Origin: Adlercreutzia sp. ZJ473
Lineage (GTDB): Bacteria > Actinomycetota > Coriobacteriia > Coriobacteriales > Eggerthellaceae
Assembly (NCBI RefSeq): GCF_013185065.1
Contig: NZ_JAAVTO010000001.1
Location: forward strand, 51,607-115,606
Direction: 5' to 3'
DNA length: 64,000 nucleotides
Each line of letters starts with the position of its first letter. Within the stretch, counting starts at the first letter, position 1. The notes beneath the pieces were generated by a model. It did no database searches and was not told the origin of the DNA. It saw only the letters and a program-made list of their open reading frames with translations. The translations under genes were made by a program, and so were the position numbers. This document shows positions 1-8,403 of the stretch, one piece after another.

Positions 1-289
1 CCTTGGCGGCACAGGAGCCGCGTCTAGCTCCGGTCGTTGGACGAAGCCAACTCCCTCCGCTAGCCACGTCTCCTGCACTCGCCAAGCTCACCCTCGTAGG
101 GGATGAGAGATAATTATCTGCCGCCGCAAGAGCGGCGGCAGAACGCTATTTTGAGCGCATGGGTTGACCGGGGAGGGGCTTTCAGGTAAAGTCTCTTCTT
201 CGGGCGCCCATGCGCTCTATGGCCCTGGGATACCAGGGACGCGGGGTCGGAAATCCCGCGTTTAATTCATCGACGGAAAGGTTTCACCT
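1..289 (+). other. Structured intergenic region before rplE
   Basis: No credible gene lies here, although rplX would be expected immediately upstream of rplE. Positions 2-86 form a nested interrupted palindrome: CTTGGCG (2-8)/CGCCAAG (80-86), CAGGAG (12-17)/CTCCTG (70-75), CTAGC (24-28)/GCTAG (59-63) and TTGG (37-40)/CCAA (47-50). A hairpin at 118-141 with a 10-bp stem and AAGA loop follows, with only a weak T tract. A promoter (164-192) and two leader hairpins (223-238 and 240-260) precede rplE. The region therefore splits the spc operon upstream of rplE. Whether rplX lies just left of the window cannot be seen. Confidence 0.7.
164..192 (+). promoter_or_regulatory. Sigma70-type promoter for rplE
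   Basis: TTGACC at 164-169 and TAAAGT at 187-192 are separated by 17 bp. The expected start is near 199, giving a leader of about 90 nt. Perfect 11-bp inverted repeats flank the promoter, GAGCGCATGGG at 153-163 and CCCATGCGCTC at 207-217. They could be an operator pair or a read-through hairpin. Confidence 0.6.
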
Positions 290-835
290 ATGGCTCCTCG
301 TTTGAAGGAAAAGTATCAGAACGAGATCGTCGCCAAGCTCGAGAGCGAGCTCGGCATCACCAACGTCAACCAGGTTCCGCGTCTCGAGAAGATCGTCGTG
401 AACATGGGCGTGGGCGCTGCCGCCGGCGACTCCAAGCTGCTCGACGCCGCCATGAACGACATGCGCATCATCACCGGCCAGCAGCCCTGCGTCACCCGCG
501 CCAAGAAGTCCATCGCCGGCTTCCACGTGCGCGAGGGCCAGGCCATCGGCTGCAAGGTCACCCTGCGCGGCAACCGCATGTGGGAGTTCCTCGACCGCCT
601 GCTGGCGACCGCCCTTCCCCGCGTGCGCGACTTCCGCGGCATCTCGCCGAAGAGCTTCGACGGCCGCGGCAACTACACGCTCGGCATCACCGAGCAGCTG
701 ATCTTCCCCGAGATCGACTACGACAAGATTGATCGCACCCGCGGCATGGACGTCACGTTCGTGACCACGGCTGACGATAACGAGAGCGCCTTCGCGCTGC
801 TTTCCGCGCTGGGCTTCCCGTTCAAGAGCAAGTAA
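290..835 (+). CDS. rplE: 50S ribosomal protein L5
   Basis: L5 is a 5S rRNA-binding protein of the large subunit central protuberance. The 181-residue product has normal family length and carries recognisable L5 blocks such as [11 protein letters not shown] (about residues 34-44) and [12 protein letters not shown] near residue 125. The ATG is preceded by a GGAAAGG Shine-Dalgarno sequence. It is the first gene of a spc segment that has its own promoter, instead of following rplX directly as usual. A hairpin with a short T tract follows the stop codon. Confidence 0.97.
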   Translation: MAPRLKEKYQNEIVAKLESELGITNVNQVPRLEKIVVNMGVGAAAGDSKLLDAAMNDMRIITGQQPCVTRAKKSIAGFHVREGQAIGCKVTLRGNRMWEFLDRLLATALPRVRDFRGISPKSFDGRGNYTLGITEQLIFPEIDYDKIDRTRGMDVTFVTTADDNESAFALLSALGFPFKSK

Positions 836-842
836 ACCAGAC

Positions 843-868
843 AGCCGCCTCGCAAGGGGCGGCTTGTT
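843..868 (+). terminator. Hairpin between rplE and rpsZ
   Basis: AGCCGCC (843-849) pairs with GGCGGCT (858-864), followed by TGTTTG. It looks like a weak intrinsic terminator inside the spc operon, so it is more likely a partial attenuator or processing site than a full stop. Confidence 0.45.
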
Positions 869-936
869 TGCGTAACCTCAGGCAACAAGACCTGAAGCAT
901 GGGGTTTCGGGTCTTTAAGCAAGAAAGAAGGAATGC

Positions 937-1122
937 ATGGCTAAGAAATCGATGATCGCCAAAGCCAAGCGCGAGCCGAAGTTCTCCACGCGTCAGCACA
1001 ACCGCTGCACGCGTTGCGGACGCCCCCGTGCTTACTATCGCAAGTTCGGCCTGTGCCGCATCTGCTTGCGTGAATTGGCCAACAAAGGCGAGCTGCCCGG
1101 CGTGACCAAGTCTTCCTGGTAA
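937..1122 (+). CDS. rpsZ: 30S ribosomal protein S14, zinc-binding type Z
   Basis: S14 is a small-subunit head protein. The product has 61 residues, the short form typical of zinc-type S14. It has the CxxC pairs RCTRCGRP and CRIC that bind one zinc, so it is the C+ paralogue and not zinc-independent RpsN. An AAGAAGGAA ribosome site precedes the ATG. It sits between rplE and rpsH as in the classical spc order, but with about 100 nt of spacer on each side. Confidence 0.96.
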   Translation: MAKKSMIAKAKREPKFSTRQHNRCTRCGRPRAYYRKFGLCRICLRELANKGELPGVTKSSW

Positions 1123-1225
1123 GAGCTGGCACACGTTTAGGGTGTGTCGACGTGAAAGGCGGAGGCGCTAAGGGCGCCGACGAACCGAACGCTCGGCTCA
1201 TCACGAATCAAAGGAGAAAACAAAC

Positions 1226-1624
1226 ATGACAATGACCGATCCCATCGCAGATATGCTTACGCGCGTGCGTAATGCCCAGTCTGCCGGCAAGGAAACGGTG
1301 TCCATGCCCTCGAGCAAGAAGCTCATCGAGATTGCTCGCATCATGGACCAGGAGGGCTACATCCGCGGTTACGAGGTAATCGACGGCGAGCCCCGCGCGA
1401 CGCTTGAGATCACGCTGAAGTACGGCCCGAAGAAGGCCAAGACCATCCGCGGCATCAAGCGCATCTCCAAGCCCGGCCTGCGCATCTACGCCGGCAAGGA
1501 CGAGCTGCCCCGCGTGCTCGGCGGCCTCGGCACGGCAATCATCTCGACGAGTCACGGCGTCATGACCGACCGCGATGCCCGCAAGAAGGGCGTCGGCGGC
1601 GAGGTCATCGCTTACATCTGGTAG
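1226..1624 (+). CDS. rpsH: 30S ribosomal protein S8
   Basis: S8 binds the central domain of 16S rRNA and, in other bacteria, its own spc mRNA. The 132-residue product starts [18 protein letters not shown] and ends [11 protein letters not shown], both diagnostic of S8. An AAAGGAGAA site lies upstream. An in-frame ATG at 1232 is an alternative start. rplF follows after 19 nt. Confidence 0.97.
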   Translation: MTMTDPIADMLTRVRNAQSAGKETVSMPSSKKLIEIARIMDQEGYIRGYEVIDGEPRATLEITLKYGPKKAKTIRGIKRISKPGLRIYAGKDELPRVLGGLGTAIISTSHGVMTDRDARKKGVGGEVIAYIW

Positions 1625-1643
1625 GAAAGGGAGGTATTGCATT

Positions 1644-2183
1644 ATGTCTCGTATCGGCAAGATGCCCGTCACCGTTCCTGCTGGCGTTGACGTGACCATC
1701 GACGGCACCACGGTGACCGTCAAGGGCCCCAAGGGTGAGCTCACGCGCACCTTTCAGCCCTGCATGACCATCACGCAGGAGGGCAGCGAGATCATCGTCT
1801 CCCGTCCTGATGACACCCGTGAGTCCAAGAGCTTCCACGGCCTGACCCGCACCCTCATCCACAACATGGTCGAGGGCGTGTCTGCCGGCTTCTCCAAGAA
1901 GCTGCAGCTCGTGGGCGTCGGCTACCGCGCCGCGCTCAAGGGCAAGGACCTCGAGATGCAGCTCGGCTACTCGCACCCCGTTCTGGTGGAGGCCCCCGAG
2001 GGCATCACCTTCGAGGTTCCCAGCCAGACCGAGATCGTCGTCTCCGGCCCCTCCAAGGAGCAGGTCGGCCAGGTTGCCGCGAACATCCGCAAGTGGCGCA
2101 AGCCGGAGCCCTACAAGGGCAAGGGCATCCGCTACGAGGGCGAGCATGTCCGTCGCAAGGTTGGCAAGGCTGGCAAGGACTAA
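1644..2183 (+). CDS. rplF: 50S ribosomal protein L6
   Basis: L6 is a large-subunit protein near the factor-binding site. The start [15 protein letters not shown] at 1644 follows a GGGAGG site. A longer reading frame begins at 1575 inside rpsH but lacks homology. The 179-residue product ends with [21 protein letters not shown], the typical L6 tail. Confidence 0.97.
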   Translation: MSRIGKMPVTVPAGVDVTIDGTTVTVKGPKGELTRTFQPCMTITQEGSEIIVSRPDDTRESKSFHGLTRTLIHNMVEGVSAGFSKKLQLVGVGYRAALKGKDLEMQLGYSHPVLVEAPEGITFEVPSQTEIVVSGPSKEQVGQVAANIRKWRKPEPYKGKGIRYEGEHVRRKVGKAGKD

Positions 2184-2217
2184 GCGTCCGCTCGGTATCT
2201 GATTGAAGGGATTATCA

Positions 2218-2586
2218 ATGAATAAGCTTCAGAAAAAGCAGGCCGGGTTGGCACGTCGCCATCGTCGCGTTCGCGCGAAGATCTCTGGCACGGCGGCTCG
2301 TCCTCGTCTGTGCGTTACGCGCAGCAACAACAACATCTACGTTCAGTTCGTCGATGACGTTGCCCACACCACCATCTGCGGCGTCTCCACGCTCGGCCCT
2401 GAGTTCAAGGCCACGGGCAAGAGGGGCAGCAACGTCGAGGGCGCCTCTGCCCTCGGTGAGATCGCCGGCAAGCTGGCACTGGAAAACGGCGTGACGGAAG
2501 TTGTGTTCGACCGTGGCGGCCACCTGTATCACGGACGCGTCAAGGCTCTGGCCGAGGCTGCCCGTGAAGCTGGTTTGAAATTCTAG
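2218..2586 (+). CDS. rplR: 50S ribosomal protein L18
   Basis: L18 binds 5S rRNA together with L5. The ATG at 2218 ([19 protein letters not shown]) is preferred to an upstream TTG at 2203 because that TTG overlaps the GAAGGG ribosome site. The product has 122 residues with a basic N-terminus and the C-terminal [20 protein letters not shown] block of L18. rpsE follows after 15 nt. Confidence 0.96.
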   Translation: MNKLQKKQAGLARRHRRVRAKISGTAARPRLCVTRSNNNIYVQFVDDVAHTTICGVSTLGPEFKATGKRGSNVEGASALGEIAGKLALENGVTEVVFDRGGHLYHGRVKALAEAAREAGLKF

Positions 2587-2601
2587 AAGGGGTTTTAGCT
2601 T

Positions 2602-3129
2602 ATGGCTCGTAAACAACAGCAGGAGAACGCCGTTCCTGAGCTCCAGGAGCGCGTCGTCAGCATCAACCGCGTTTCCAAGACCGTCAAGGGCGGCCGCCGC
2701 ATGCAGCTCACGGCACTCGTGGTCGTCGGCGACGGCAAGGGCCGCGTCGGCGTGGGCATGGGCAAGTCCGCCGAGGTCCCCACCGCCATCAAGAAGGGCG
2801 TCGAGGACGCGAAGAAGAACATGTTCTCGGTCCCGCTGACCGAGGGCGGCACCATTCCCCACGAGGTGCTCGGCGAGTACGGCGCCGGCCGCGTGCTGCT
2901 GAAGCCGGCCGTTCCCGGTACCGGCGTCATCACCGGCGGCTCCGTCCGCGCGCTGCTCGAGCTTGCCGGCGTGAAGAACGTCATCGGCAAGTCCCTCGGC
3001 ACCGACAACGCCATGAACATCGTGAAGGCTGCCGCCGAGGGCCTCAAGTCCCTCGAGAGCCCGGCTGAGGTTGCCGCTCGTCGCGACAAGTCCGTCGGCG
3101 AGATCTTTGGCTGGAAGGAGCAGAAGTAA
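2602..3129 (+). CDS. rpsE: 30S ribosomal protein S5
   Basis: S5 contributes to decoding fidelity near the mRNA entry site. The 175-residue product shows the S5 N-terminal signature [18 protein letters not shown] and the loop [15 protein letters not shown]. It overlaps rpmD by one base in a TAATG junction, so the two are translationally coupled. Confidence 0.97.
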   Translation: MARKQQQENAVPELQERVVSINRVSKTVKGGRRMQLTALVVVGDGKGRVGVGMGKSAEVPTAIKKGVEDAKKNMFSVPLTEGGTIPHEVLGEYGAGRVLLKPAVPGTGVITGGSVRALLELAGVKNVIGKSLGTDNAMNIVKAAAEGLKSLESPAEVAARRDKSVGEIFGWKEQK

Positions 3130-3320
3130 TGTCTGACGCGAAGAAGACCCTGCGCATCACGCAGGTGAAGAGCGCCATCGGTCGCAAGGCCGACCAGGGC
3201 AAGACGCTCAAGGCTCTCGGCCTCGGCAAGATCGGCCGCACGGTGGAGCAGGTGGACAACGAGTCCGTCCGCGGCATGATCTTCAAGGTGAAGCATCTTA
3301 TCGAAGTTGAAGAGCTTTAG
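3129..3320 (+). CDS. rpmD: 50S ribosomal protein L30
   Basis: L30 is a small large-subunit protein. The 63-residue product has the core ITQVKSAIGRKADQGKTLKAL and GLGKIGRTVEQ. The last five codons form the 5' arm of a perfect 13-bp hairpin whose loop contains the TAG stop codon (3318-3320). In most bacteria rplO follows at once. Here a structured repeat unit and 334 nt of non-coding DNA intervene. Confidence 0.96.
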   Translation: MSDAKKTLRITQVKSAIGRKADQGKTLKALGLGKIGRTVEQVDNESVRGMIFKVKHLIEVEEL

Positions 3321-3457
3321 CTCTTCAACTTCTACGCCGACGCTGCGGTTTCGTACGGCACCTAGCCTAGCCCCTTGTTTGGGGCGCGGCGCGGCGCGAA
3401 GGCCGCTTGGCCCCAAGGCGGGGCTATTCCAGGCACCGCACGAACCCTCGCTGACTT
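3303..3457 (+). repeat. Post-stop structured repeat unit, copy A
   Basis: A hairpin, GAAGTTGAAGAGC (3303-3315)/GCTCTTCAACTTC (3320-3332), straddles the rpmD stop. The conserved core at 3338-3457 begins CGACGCTGCG and ends CTCGCTGACTT. Inside it TAGCCCC (3368-3374) pairs with GGGGCTA (3420-3426), then TTGGGGC with GCCCCAA, then GCGGC with GCCGC. Copies B (9126-9279) and C (48258-48415) share the boundaries and the fold, with compensatory differences. Confidence 0.85.
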
Positions 3458-3654
3458 AATCGTTCATGTGAGGGGCAGTTGGCTGTAACGGATAAGGGCA
3501 TATTAATGTTCTTATTCGGGTATAATGCTGTTCGGCGCGCCTTTTCTCGAGGTGCGCCGTTGGCATAGTATTTGGAAGTTTGCTGGCGGCGAGCTGCCAG
3601 CATCGGGGGAGGGGCGAACCTGCTCCCCTGAAGCGTAATAAGGAGATTGACTCA
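3321..3654 (+). other. Intergenic region splitting the spc operon
   Basis: 334 bp separate rpmD from rplO. The first part is repeat copy A. The second part (3458-3654) is less G+C-rich and contains a TATAAT box at 3521-3526, so rplO-secY may be transcribed from its own promoter. I could not find a convincing -35 element at 16-18 bp. No gene is supported here. Confidence 0.6.
3521..3526 (+). promoter_or_regulatory. Candidate -10 element for rplO-secY
   Basis: A perfect TATAAT lies 129 bp before the rplO start in a locally A+T-rich stretch. No clear -35 box was found, so this is a partial call. Confidence 0.4.
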
Positions 3655-4104
3655 ATGGAACTCAAGGATCTGAAGCCTGCTGAGGGCTCTAAGAAGAACC
3701 GCAAGCGCGTGGGCCGCGGCCCTGCGTCCGGCCATGGCAAGACGGCCGGCCGCGGCATGAACGGCCAGAAGTCCCGTGCCGGCGGCGGCAAGGGCCCGGG
3801 CTTCGAGGGCGGCCAGACGCCGCTCGCCCGTCGTCTGCCGAAGCTCCCCGGCTTCCGCAACTTCAACCGCGTGGAGTACCTGCCGGTGAACGTGAGCCGC
3901 CTCGAGGCGAAGTACGAGGCCGGCGAGGTCGTCGACGGCGAGTCCCTGTGCGCCAAGGGCATCATCAAGCATGCCGACGCGCTCGTGAAGGTGCTCGGCG
4001 ACGGCGAGATCACCAAGGCCCTCACGGTCAAGGTCGATAAGGTTTCTGCTTCCGCCAAGGCGAAGATCGAAGCAGCTGGAGGAAAGGTCGAAGAGCCTTG
4101 CTAA
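3655..4104 (+). CDS. rplO: 50S ribosomal protein L15
   Basis: L15 is a late-assembly large-subunit protein. The ATG at 3655 ([20 protein letters not shown]) follows an AAGGAGA site and is chosen over an upstream in-frame start at 3580. The product is 149 residues, with the Gly/Arg/Lys-rich N-terminal extension [15 protein letters not shown] and the [15 protein letters not shown] block. Its end overlaps secY by 7 nt. Confidence 0.96.
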   Translation: MELKDLKPAEGSKKNRKRVGRGPASGHGKTAGRGMNGQKSRAGGGKGPGFEGGQTPLARRLPKLPGFRNFNRVEYLPVNVSRLEAKYEAGEVVDGESLCAKGIIKHADALVKVLGDGEITKALTVKVDKVSASAKAKIEAAGGKVEEPC

Positions 4105-5378
4105 GCTCGATCATAGACGCGTTCAAGGTACCGGAGCTGCGCAAGAAGATCCTCTTCACGCTGGCGATCCTCGCGCTCTACCGCTTCGGCGCCTATGTGC
4201 CGGTCCCGGGCATCCCGTTCCATGACTTCGCCACGGCCTTCGCGGACACCGGCGTCGCCATGACGATGCTCGACCTGTTCACCGGCGGTGCGCTGTCGAA
4301 CTTCTCGGTGTTCTCGCTGGGCATCATGCCCTACATCACCGCATCGATCATCATGCAGCTGATGCAGGGCGTCATCCCCGCCGTGGGCCGCTGGGCGCGT
4401 GAGGGCGACTCCGGTCGCCGCAAGATCACGCAGGTCACGCGCTACCTCACGCTGGGCCTGGGCCTCATCAACGCCATCGGCTACCTGCTGCTGTTCAAGT
4501 CGCCGGCCTACGGCGTGGTGTTCTCCACCGAGGTCCCCGAGATCGTCACCGACATCGTCATCGTGTTCACGCTGGTCGCCGGCACCGCCTTCATCATGTG
4601 GATGGGCGAGCTCATCACCCAGCGCGGCATCGGCAACGGCATGTCGCTCATCATCTTCGTGAGCATCGTGTCCCGCGTGCCCTCCGCCATCTTCTCGTCC
4701 GTGAACCTCACGGGCGATCTGGGCATGGGCATCGCGCTCACCATCCTGATCCTGGCCGTGGTGCTCGTGTGCATCCCGCTGATCATCTACGTGGAGCGCG
4801 CGCAGCGCCGCATCCCGGTGAACTACGCCAAGCGCGTCCAGGGACGCAAGATGATGGGCGGCCAGTCCACCTACATCCCGCTGAAGGTGAACGCCGCGGG
4901 CGTCATCCCGATCATCTTCGCGAGCTGCATCATCTACTTCCCGGCGCAGCTGGCGGCCATCTTCAACGTGGATTGGCTGACGACGTTCGCGAACTGGTGC
5001 TCCACCGGCGTGGTGAACTGGATCCTCACGCTCGTGCTCATCGTGTTCTTCGCGTACTTCTACACCTCCATGGTGTTCAACCCCGAGGAGACGGCTGACA
5101 ACATCCGCAAGCAGGGCGGCTTCATTCCGGGCGTGCGTCCGGGCTCGGCCACCGTCACCTACATCAAGAACGTGATCCACCGCATCACGCTGCCGGGCGG
5201 CCTGTTCATCGCCTTCATCGCCGTGGTGCCCACGATCATCTTCTACTTCACGGGCAACCAGCTCATCCAGTCGTTCGGCGGCACCTCGATCCTCATCATG
5301 ATCGGCGTCGCACTTGACACCATGAGCAAGGTCGAGAGCCAGCTGAAGCAGCACAACTACGAGGGCTTCTTCAAGTAG
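4098..5378 (+). CDS. secY: Protein translocase subunit SecY
   Basis: SecY is the channel subunit of the SecYEG translocon in the cytoplasmic membrane. The 426-residue product has about ten hydrophobic segments and the SecY blocks [14 protein letters not shown] and [12 protein letters not shown]. The start is an unusual TTG at 4098 within the end of rplO, preceded by GGAGGAAAGG. A strong terminator follows, so secY closes this unit. SecE is encoded separately at 41.7 kb. Confidence 0.96.
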   Translation: MLSSIIDAFKVPELRKKILFTLAILALYRFGAYVPVPGIPFHDFATAFADTGVAMTMLDLFTGGALSNFSVFSLGIMPYITASIIMQLMQGVIPAVGRWAREGDSGRRKITQVTRYLTLGLGLINAIGYLLLFKSPAYGVVFSTEVPEIVTDIVIVFTLVAGTAFIMWMGELITQRGIGNGMSLIIFVSIVSRVPSAIFSSVNLTGDLGMGIALTILILAVVLVCIPLIIYVERAQRRIPVNYAKRVQGRKMMGGQSTYIPLKVNAAGVIPIIFASCIIYFPAQLAAIFNVDWLTTFANWCSTGVVNWILTLVLIVFFAYFYTSMVFNPEETADNIRKQGGFIPGVRPGSATVTYIKNVIHRITLPGGLFIAFIAVVPTIIFYFTGNQLIQSFGGTSILIMIGVALDTMSKVESQLKQHNYEGFFK

Positions 5379-5400
5379 GGAAATCTCGCACGTTAACTGG

Positions 5401-5439
5401 AGAGAGGACCCGTCTCGCAAGGGGCGGGTCCTCTCTTTT
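5401..5439 (+). terminator. Intrinsic terminator after secY
   Basis: AGAGAGGACCCG pairs with CGGGTCCTCTCT around a short loop, followed by TTTT. The stem is about 12 bp. A similar GAGAGGACCC stem recurs after nagA. Confidence 0.9.
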
Positions 5440-5487
5440 GCTAGAATAGAACCACCAATCTGTCCACCATCGAAAGGATCGACTGAA

Positions 5488-6114
5488 ATGAACATTGTGT
5501 TGCTGGGTGCACCGGGTGCCGGCAAGGGCACGCAGGCGGCGAAGCTCGTCGAAGAGGAGGGCCTGTGCCACATCTCCACGGGTGACATTCTGCGCGCGGC
5601 GGTGAAGAACCAGACTCCTCTGGGCGTGAAGGCCAAGGGCTACATGGACGCCGGCGATCTGGTGCCGGATGACCTGATCATCGACCTCATGAAGGAGCGC
5701 ATTCAGCAGCCTGACACCGAGAAGGGCGTCATCCTCGACGGTTTCCCGCGCACGACCACCCAGGCCGTGGCGCTCGACACCATGCTCGCCGAGCTCGGCC
5801 GCCCGCTCGACGCGGCGCTGCTGATCGACGTGGAGGCCGAGGTCATCGTGAACCGCCTCTGCTCGCGCCGCATGTGCAAGGAGTGCGGGCACATCGGCTC
5901 CGCCGCTGACGCGGCGTGCCCGAAGTGCGGCGGCGAGATGTACCAGCGCGACGACGACAACGAGGCCACGGTGCGCAACCGCCTCGACGTGTACGAGAAG
6001 TCCACGAGCCCGCTCATCGACTACTACCGCGGCTGCGAGCTGCTCGTCACCATCGACGGCGACCGCGACCCGCAGGTGGTCTACGCCGACGTCAAGGAGG
6101 CCCTGAAGCTCTAG
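5488..6114 (+). CDS. adk: Adenylate kinase
   Basis: Adk catalyses the reversible transfer ATP + AMP to 2 ADP. The 208-residue product has the P-loop GAPGAGKGT (7-15), the DGFPR motif (84-88) and a zinc-type LID with C130-x2-C133-x10-C144-x2-C147. A GAAAGGAT site precedes the ATG. In many bacteria map and infA follow. Here map lies 38 kb away and a terminator closes adk. Confidence 0.96.
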   Translation: MNIVLLGAPGAGKGTQAAKLVEEEGLCHISTGDILRAAVKNQTPLGVKAKGYMDAGDLVPDDLIIDLMKERIQQPDTEKGVILDGFPRTTTQAVALDTMLAELGRPLDAALLIDVEAEVIVNRLCSRRMCKECGHIGSAADAACPKCGGEMYQRDDDNEATVRNRLDVYEKSTSPLIDYYRGCELLVTIDGDRDPQVVYADVKEALKL

Positions 6115-6157
6115 GCTCCGCCTGCCCTGACGGTACCTGCGCTCTCTTGGGGACGTG

Positions 6158-6191
6158 ATCCCGCGCCAGCGTGTCTGGCGCGGGATTTTTT
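6158..6191 (+). terminator. Intrinsic terminator after adk
   Basis: ATCCCGCGCCAG (6158-6169) and CTGGCGCGGGAT (6175-6186) form a perfect 12-bp stem with loop CGTGT, followed by six T. Confidence 0.95.
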
Positions 6192-6193
6192 CG

Positions 6194-6199
6194 TATAAT
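6194..6199 (+). promoter_or_regulatory. -10 element giving a near-leaderless transcript
   Basis: TATAAT ends 11 bp before the ATG at 6211. Initiation 6-8 bp downstream would leave a leader of about 4 nt, and no Shine-Dalgarno sequence precedes the ATG. The box directly abuts the adk terminator T tract. Confidence 0.5.
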
Positions 6200-6210
6200 G
6201 GTGGACTGAC

Positions 6211-8388
6211 ATGCCTACCATTCGCCAGAACATCTCCTACGCCTACAAGCGCTCGGTCAAGCCCTACCGCGCGTCGATCGCCCACATCGTGCGCTCGGTG
6301 GCGGTGCTCTTCCTCGCAGCGCTGCTGCTCGAGGTGTTCGTCTTCAACTACAACTACTTCGCCACGCTGTCGAACAAGCCGATCAACCTGAAGGACCAGA
6401 TCGAGCTTGCGAAGGGCGACGACGGGCTGTTCCGCCTGACGGCGGTCGACCACGTGATGGAGTTCAAGAACCTCAACACCGAGGTGCGCAACATCCGCAT
6501 CGACTTCGACGAGCACCAGCCGGCGCAGAACCTGCGCGTGAAGGTCCAGTTCACCGACGACGCGCACCACACCTACTTCGACTCCACCGAGTACACCGTC
6601 GGCGTGCCCGAGGTGGACGTCTCCACGTACGTCACCGAGAGCGAGTACATCAACCTCAACACCGCGGGCTACGTGAACAACCTGCGCATCGAGGTCGTCG
6701 GCGACGAGGTGACCTACCCCATCAAGCTCTGGACGGTCTCGCTCAACGCGCACTGCCCCTTCACCTTCAGCGGCGCGCGCTTCACCGCGGCGTTCGGCCT
6801 GCTTCTGCTGTGCTTCATGTTCCGCCCGCGCTCGTCGATCTACCGCATCAACATCGTGGAGAACCCGCGCCGCTCGAAGGCGGGCGTCATCGGGATGGTC
6901 GCCGTCGAGATGGCGCTCGTGAGCTCGCTTCTGTTCTTCGGGTCGAACCTCGTGGGCGTGGCCACCTCGAGCTACAACTTCGGCTCGTGGGACGGCACCT
7001 CGGTGGTGAACACCTTCGAGGTGGGGGGCGACAACGCCCAGCAGTACGCCGAGCTCGCGCGCGCCATGGCCAAGGGCCAACTCTACCTCGACGAGGAGCC
7101 GCCCCAGTGGCTGCAGGACATGCCCGACCCCTACGACAAGGGCGCCCGCGACGAGGCGCAGAAGGAGACGGGCGAGGCGTACCTGTTCGACGTGGCCTAC
7201 TACGAGGGGCACTACTACGTGTACTTCGGCGTGGTGCCGGTGCTTCTGTTCTACCTGCCGTTCTACCTGGTGACGGGTGCGAACTTCCCCACGGCCATCG
7301 GCGTCCTCATAGCGGCCCTCGCCTTCATCCTCGGCTGCTCGGCGCTGCTCGACCGCTTCGCGCGCTACCACTTCAAGCGCGTGAGCCTGGGGCTCTACCT
7401 GCTGCTGCAGATCCCGCTCGTGTTCTGCTGCGGCATCCTCTACCTGGTGAAGTTCCCCACGTTCTACTCGCTGCCCATCATGTGCGGGCTGGCGTTCTCG
7501 GTGTGGGGGCTGTACTGCTGGATGCGCGGGCGCCTCTCGAAGCACGCGTGCGCGTGGTATCTGGCCGGGTCGCTCTGCATGGCGCTCGTGGCGGGGTGCC
7601 GCCCGCAGCTGCTCGCGCTCTCGCTCTTGGCGTTCCCGCTGTTCTGGCGCACCTACATCACGAAGCGCCGCCTGCTCACCCCGGCGGGGGCGCGCGAGTT
7701 CGCGTGCCTGGTCGCGCCGTACGTGGTGGTGGCCGCGGGCATCATGGGCTACAACTACGCGCGCTTCGGGTCCCTCACCGACTTCGGCGCCAACTACAAC
7801 CTCACGGTGAACGACATGACCAAGCGCGGCATGAACGTCGGCCGCCTCGCGCCTGCGTTCTTCGCGTACTTCCTGCAGCCGCCCAACGTCACCGGCACGT
7901 TCCCGTTCATCCAGGCGGTGGACTTCAGCACCACCTACATGGGGCAGACCATCAAGGAGGTCACCTTCGGCGGCATCTTCGCGTGCCTGCCCGTGCTGTG
8001 GATCCTGCCGTTCGCGCGCCGCATCCTCGACCTGCGCCGCCGCGCGCGCTCCACGCGCACCATCATGGGCGTCATCGTGGTGCTGCTCGCCTCGGGCGTG
8101 CTCGTGGCCCTGCTCGACGCGGAGATGGCGGGCATCCTGCAGCGCTACTACGCCGACTTCAGCTTCATGTTCCTGGCGGCGGTGGTGCTCCTGGCGTTCA
8201 TCGTGAACGAGAACATGGCGGCGGGCTCGACGGCGCACGTGATCGGCATGAAGGTGCTGCTCGTGCTGGTCGCGCTCAGCGTGCTGTACAGCGCGCTTCT
8301 GTGCTTCGTGCCCGAGACGGGCTGGTACTCGGACATCTATCCGTGGGCCTATCAGGATATAATTGAAACCGCCCAATTCTGGACCTAA
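6211..8388 (+). CDS. Large multi-pass membrane protein, GT-C-like, function unknown
   Basis: I do not recognise a named family with certainty. The 725-residue product has one N-terminal membrane segment (about 24-50), an extracytoplasmic domain of about 150 residues lacking cysteines, then ten or more hydrophobic segments. The overall plan resembles polytopic GT-C glycosyltransferases or YfhO-like proteins, but I see no unambiguous catalytic DxD or ExD motif. YFADVSFMFL-like sequence near the C-terminus (RYYADFSFMFLAAVV) is compatible with that fold. It has its own promoter and probably a leaderless mRNA. Its 3' end carries a TATAAT likely serving nagB, 15 nt downstream. A role in cell-surface polymer synthesis is only a guess. 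Confidence 0.6.
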   Translation: MPTIRQNISYAYKRSVKPYRASIAHIVRSVAVLFLAALLLEVFVFNYNYFATLSNKPINLKDQIELAKGDDGLFRLTAVDHVMEFKNLNTEVRNIRIDFDEHQPAQNLRVKVQFTDDAHHTYFDSTEYTVGVPEVDVSTYVTESEYINLNTAGYVNNLRIEVVGDEVTYPIKLWTVSLNAHCPFTFSGARFTAAFGLLLLCFMFRPRSSIYRINIVENPRRSKAGVIGMVAVEMALVSSLLFFGSNLVGVATSSYNFGSWDGTSVVNTFEVGGDNAQQYAELARAMAKGQLYLDEEPPQWLQDMPDPYDKGARDEAQKETGEAYLFDVAYYEGHYYVYFGVVPVLLFYLPFYLVTGANFPTAIGVLIAALAFILGCSALLDRFARYHFKRVSLGLYLLLQIPLVFCCGILYLVKFPTFYSLPIMCGLAFSVWGLYCWMRGRLSKHACAWYLAGSLCMALVAGCRPQLLALSLLAFPLFWRTYITKRRLLTPAGAREFACLVAPYVVVAAGIMGYNYARFGSLTDFGANYNLTVNDMTKRGMNVGRLAPAFFAYFLQPPNVTGTFPFIQAVDFSTTYMGQTIKEVTFGGIFACLPVLWILPFARRILDLRRRARSTRTIMGVIVVLLASGVLVALLDAEMAGILQRYYADFSFMFLAAVVLLAFIVNENMAAGSTAHVIGMKVLLVLVALSVLYSALLCFVPETGWYSDIYPWAYQDIIETAQFWT
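8358..8363 (+). promoter_or_regulatory. -10 element embedded in the 3' end of the upstream gene, for nagB
   Basis: TATAAT is spelled by the codons GAT-ATA-ATT of the preceding gene, 41 bp before the nagB ATG. ATA is a rare codon in this G+C-rich context, which suggests selection for a promoter. Confidence 0.4.
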
Positions 8389-8403
8389 GGAAGGGATAAC
8401 GAC

